NCBI RefSeq assembly: GCF_018260395.1
Contig: NZ_JAGLBC010000004.1
Coordinates: forward strand, 1 to 48,529
DNA length: 48,529 nucleotides
DNA from: Psychrobacter sp.
GTDB taxonomy: Bacteria > Pseudomonadota > Gammaproteobacteria > Pseudomonadales > Moraxellaceae
Direction: 5' to 3'
A model generated the notes under the pieces. It searched no databases and was not told where the DNA came from. It worked only from the letters and a program-made list of their open reading frames with translations. Within the stretch, counting starts at the first letter, position 1. Every line of letters starts with the position of its first letter. Both the position numbers and the translations under genes were made by a program. Below are positions 45,698 through 48,529 of the stretch, piece after piece.

Positions 45698-47191
45698 ATG
45701 AGCAATAATAATCAAACCTTAAATACCCCTACTCCTTATGAAAATTTTGACTTGCAATACATTGATGGCAAGTGGATTGAAGGTAAGGATGACAGGGTTA
45801 ATAAAGATACTAATCCCTTCAATGGTCAAACTATTGTAGAGATTCAGCAGGCCACTAATGAACAGCTTGACGAAGCCTTTAAATCAGCTAGTGAAGCTCA
45901 AAAACAATGGGCCAAAACTTTACCTGCACAACGTACAGCTGTCCTGCATAAAGTTATTCAATTGATGGATGCTCGTCGTGATGAGATCATTGACTGGATT
46001 ATTAAAGAATCAGGCAGTACACGTATTAAAGCAGAAATCGAATTAACTATTGCCCGCGCAGTGACGGTAGAAGCCGCCACTTATCCAAACCGAGTCCATG
46101 GTGAAATTCGTCCTTGTAATACTCCTGGCAAACAAAACTATGTCTTCCGTGATCCCATTGGCGTCATTGCCTTAATTAGCCCTTGGAACTTCCCCTTCCA
46201 CCTAACTCAGCGCTCATTGGCTCCAGCAATTGCTTTAGGCAATGCAGTGGTACTAAAACCTGCCAGTGATACCCCTGTAACCGGCGCACTATTATTGGCC
46301 AAGTTGTTTGAAGAGGCAGGCTTACCCAAAGGCGTCTTAAACGTTGTCATCGGTGCGGGCAGTGAAATCGGCGACGCTATTGTCACTCATAATACGCCAA
46401 GCCTTGTGTCATTTACAGGTTCCACTCCGGTTGGCAAACATATCGGTGAGCTTGCCTTCAGTGGCGACTACATCAAAGATGTTGCTTTAGAGCTAGGCGG
46501 TAATAACCCATTTGTTGTTCTAAAAGATGCGGATATCGATCAGGCGGTAAAAGCGGCAGTATTTGGTAAATTCTTACATCAAGGTCAGATTTGTATGGCC
46601 ATTAATCGTATTATTGTAGAAGAAGATATCTATGATACCTTTATTGAGAAATTTAAAGCCAAAGTTGAGACCTTAAAAATTGGTGATCCTAGTGATAAAG
46701 ACACTTTGATTGGCCCTATTATCAATAAAAACCAACTGGAGTCACTACAAGATAAAATCGCTTTAGCCAAAAAAGAAGGTGCTAACGTCGTGCTTGAAGG
46801 TAGTATCGATGGACAGCTTGTCTCGCCATATATCTTTACAGACGTAACGCCTCAAATGGATTTATTCCAAAATGAAATATTTGGTCCATTAGTCGGCATT
46901 ATTAAGGCTAAAGATGAAGAAGACGCCTTAAGTCTGGCCAATGACACACAATTTGGTCTATCTAGTGCGGTATTTACTGGAGATATGCAGCGCGGCATGA
47001 ATTTTGCCAAACGTATGGAAGCAGGTATGACCCATATCAATGATATGCCAGTGAATGATGAGAGCATGGTAGCATTTGGTGGCGTCAAAAACTCAGGTAT
47101 TGGCCGCTTTAACAGTGACAAAGTACTTGAAGAGTTTACTAGAACGCACTGGGTTTCATTTCAAAGTGAACCACGCGAATATGGGCTTTAA
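45698..47191 (+). CDS. NAD(P)-dependent aldehyde dehydrogenase
   Basis: The 497-residue enzyme belongs to the aldehyde dehydrogenase superfamily, oxidising an aldehyde to its acid. Catalytic residues are in place: Asn164 in ISPWNFPF, Lys187 in VLKPAS, Glu265 in LELGGNNPF and the nucleophile Cys299 in HQGQICMAINR. FTGSTPVGKHIG is the cofactor-binding segment. Sequence such as AGMTHINDMPVNDESMVAFGGVKNSGIGRF recalls the benzaldehyde/vanillin dehydrogenase-like subgroup (YfmT-type), but the substrate is uncertain. AAGG lies before the ATG. It appears monocistronic and ends at a strong terminator, with no aromatic-degradation genes nearby. Confidence 0.9.
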   Translation: MSNNNQTLNTPTPYENFDLQYIDGKWIEGKDDRVNKDTNPFNGQTIVEIQQATNEQLDEAFKSASEAQKQWAKTLPAQRTAVLHKVIQLMDARRDEIIDWIIKESGSTRIKAEIELTIARAVTVEAATYPNRVHGEIRPCNTPGKQNYVFRDPIGVIALISPWNFPFHLTQRSLAPAIALGNAVVLKPASDTPVTGALLLAKLFEEAGLPKGVLNVVIGAGSEIGDAIVTHNTPSLVSFTGSTPVGKHIGELAFSGDYIKDVALELGGNNPFVVLKDADIDQAVKAAVFGKFLHQGQICMAINRIIVEEDIYDTFIEKFKAKVETLKIGDPSDKDTLIGPIINKNQLESLQDKIALAKKEGANVVLEGSIDGQLVSPYIFTDVTPQMDLFQNEIFGPLVGIIKAKDEEDALSLANDTQFGLSSAVFTGDMQRGMNFAKRMEAGMTHINDMPVNDESMVAFGGVKNSGIGRFNSDKVLEEFTRTHWVSFQSEPREYGL

Positions 47192-47266
47192 TCAATCTTT
47201 GTATTGCAATATGTTTTTTTATTTATAATTCATATTTTAATTAATGGTCTATAAATTCTATCTATC

Positions 47267-47295
47267 AAGAGGTCACTATATGTGACCTCTTTTTT
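47267..47295 (+). terminator. Rho-independent terminator of the aldehyde dehydrogenase gene
   Basis: Arms AAGAGGTCAC and GTGACCTCTT form a 10-bp perfect stem with a 5-nt loop and a run of T residues. Confidence 0.9.
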
Positions 47296-47489
47296 ATTGA
47301 TACTTAAACCCTAAGATACTTTAAAAATATTAATTAGTTTTAATACTACCTTTGAGAATAAATAATGGCTACTTTTATGATATATTCTATTGTCAATATG
47401 GGTGTTGTATTATCCTTTAGTTTATACGTCAAAGCTTATATTTCTGAGATTATATCTTTGAGCTATTAAATCCAATTTGTGAGTTATAG

Positions 47490-48428
47490 ATGAGTCGTGA
47501 TAGAGCCGTTCAACCTAGACAGCCTAAAGCATTAGCGGTAGATGATGAAGCCGCTTATATCACCGAATTTCGTCAAGCAATGCTAGCACGCGGTCTGTCT
47601 ACCCGTACTCGTAATGCTTATGTACGTGACTTAAAGTTGTGTGAAATAACCAATAGCAAAGCTTTAACTGTATGGGATGACACCGATGTCATGCAGTGTC
47701 TGACTATACTTAACAAACAAGGTAAAACACCTCGCACTCAAGCTCGTATGCTCTCAAGCTTACGTCAGTTTTATCTGTGGATGGTGGGCAATGAACGCCG
47801 TGCGGACAATCCGTGTGAGCGTATCAAAACCCCAAAAATAGGTCGTTCACTGCCCAAAGACTTGGCCGAAGCGGATGTTGAAAATCTATTGTCTGCACCC
47901 GATACTAGTACCGCTATGGGACTTCGAGACAAAGCAATGCTTGAGGTATTGTATGCCTGCGGCCTGCGGGTTAGTGAGCTGATGAATTTGTCGCTTGAAC
48001 AGGTTAACCTTAATGCTGGTTGGCTACAAATTACCGGTAAGGGTAATAAAACACGTCTGGTACCGTTAGGTGAATATGCTAGTGAAGCCTTAGAGGTTTA
48101 TCTGCATCATGCACGTGGTGAACTTGTCGCACACCTTAAGTCAGGCAACTGTCAAGCCGTGTTTTTAACTACTCAAGGCGGCTATATGACTAGGCAAAAC
48201 TTTTGGTATATGATTAAAAAATACGCCAAACAGGCCGGGGTAGAAAGCGACATGTCACCACACACTTTGCGTCATGCCTTTGCTACCCATTTGCTCAATC
48301 ATGGAGCAGATTTACGTAGCGTACAGTTGCTACTCGGGCACAGTGATTTATCGACCACGCAGATTTATACTCATGTCGCCACCGCAAGATTGCAGCAGCT
48401 TCATGAAGCGCATCATCCGAGGGGGTGA
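47490..48428 (+). CDS. xerD: Site-specific tyrosine recombinase XerD
   Basis: XerD with XerC resolves chromosome dimers at dif. The N-terminal SAM-like core-binding domain spans about 25-105 (LSTRTRNAYVRDLKL). The catalytic domain has Arg160 in YACGLRVSEL, Lys184 in ITGKGNKTR, His258 and Arg261 in HTLRHAFATHLL, His284 in LLGHSDLSTTQIYTHV and the nucleophile Tyr293. The ending RLQQLHEAHHPRG is characteristic of XerD rather than XerC. The 312-residue length is slightly above 298 in E. coli because of an N-terminal extension. It stands alone here. Confidence 0.95.
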   Translation: MSRDRAVQPRQPKALAVDDEAAYITEFRQAMLARGLSTRTRNAYVRDLKLCEITNSKALTVWDDTDVMQCLTILNKQGKTPRTQARMLSSLRQFYLWMVGNERRADNPCERIKTPKIGRSLPKDLAEADVENLLSAPDTSTAMGLRDKAMLEVLYACGLRVSELMNLSLEQVNLNAGWLQITGKGNKTRLVPLGEYASEALEVYLHHARGELVAHLKSGNCQAVFLTTQGGYMTRQNFWYMIKKYAKQAGVESDMSPHTLRHAFATHLLNHGADLRSVQLLLGHSDLSTTQIYTHVATARLQQLHEAHHPRG

Positions 48429-48529
48429 CAAGCTTTAATAAATAGCACTACGTTCAGGTTCGCAAAAAATATTGCTTAAAGAGAATTTCCCAAATAACGT
48501 GCCATACCAATGAACTCTGTTTTATATTT

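Noticed and set aside
47490..48428. Phage or integron integrase
   Set aside because: The residues, length and HHPRG-type C-terminus match XerD, and no attachment site, cargo or phage genes are nearby.
48429..48529. Start of a further gene at the right edge
   Set aside because: About 100 bp remain, with no start codon, ribosome-binding site or coding pattern that I could support.

Overview
The window looks like a chromosomal segment of an AT-rich gammaproteobacterium of the Moraxellaceae, most likely Psychrobacter. This rests on gene order (tpiA-secG-tRNA-Leu-tRNA-fMet-rimP-nusA-infB-rbfA-truB, then rpsO-pnp), on protein resemblance to Moraxellaceae versions, and on very AT-rich intergenic DNA. 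No rRNA, insertion sequence, prophage or CRISPR array was seen. It is mostly a housekeeping region with one accessory locus, a two-partner secretion (TPS) system at about 12.4-19.1 kb.

Layout. 1-3085: 3' part of a DUF2339 multi-pass membrane protein. 3357-7948 (+): ylqF GTPase, mutY glycosylase, a DUF503 (YlxP-like) gene and an MltB-type lytic transglycosylase lipoprotein. 8065-8958 (-): tesB. 9366-12218 (+): plsB. 12416-19106 (-): TPS exoprotein followed by its TpsB transporter. 19690-22477 (-): rpsO-pnp with a long hairpin in the pnp leader. 22754-23500 (-): a PfpI/DJ-1 gene followed by a 52-codon acidic small ORF, sitting between truB and rpsO. 24103-31337 (-): tRNA-Leu(GAG), initiator tRNA, rimP, nusA, infB, rbfA, truB. 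31564-32865 (-): secG and tpiA. 33143-37555 (+): short PilB-type ATPase, PilC, PilD and coaE. 37706-39202 (-): rlmB and ppnP. 39761-43887 (+): recN, yqgE, ruvX, an unknown small membrane protein and tusA. 44062-48428 (+): CPA1 Na+/H+ antiporter, aldehyde dehydrogenase and xerD.

How genes work together. The rimP-nusA-infB-rbfA-truB-rpsO-pnp block couples transcription, translation initiation, small-subunit maturation and RNA decay, as in Escherichia coli. Here it is cut by terminator-like hairpins after the initiator tRNA, after infB and after truB, so it is probably several transcription units. The pilBCD block supplies the motor, platform and prepilin peptidase for type IV pili. The TPS pair would export a large beta-helical, cysteine-free surface protein with no toxin or immunity module in view.

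The least ordinary signal is a recurring pattern of 12-16 bp tandem duplications in intergenic DNA, often directly in front of a start codon (truB, tusA, pilD, yqgE), downstream of truB, upstream of the transglycosylase gene, and in frame at the start of ruvX. Other points of note are a U1-U72 mismatch in the initiator tRNA, a probable RNase III-type hairpin ahead of pnp, and a small acidic ORF downstream of pfpI. I did not find a clearly new multi-gene system.
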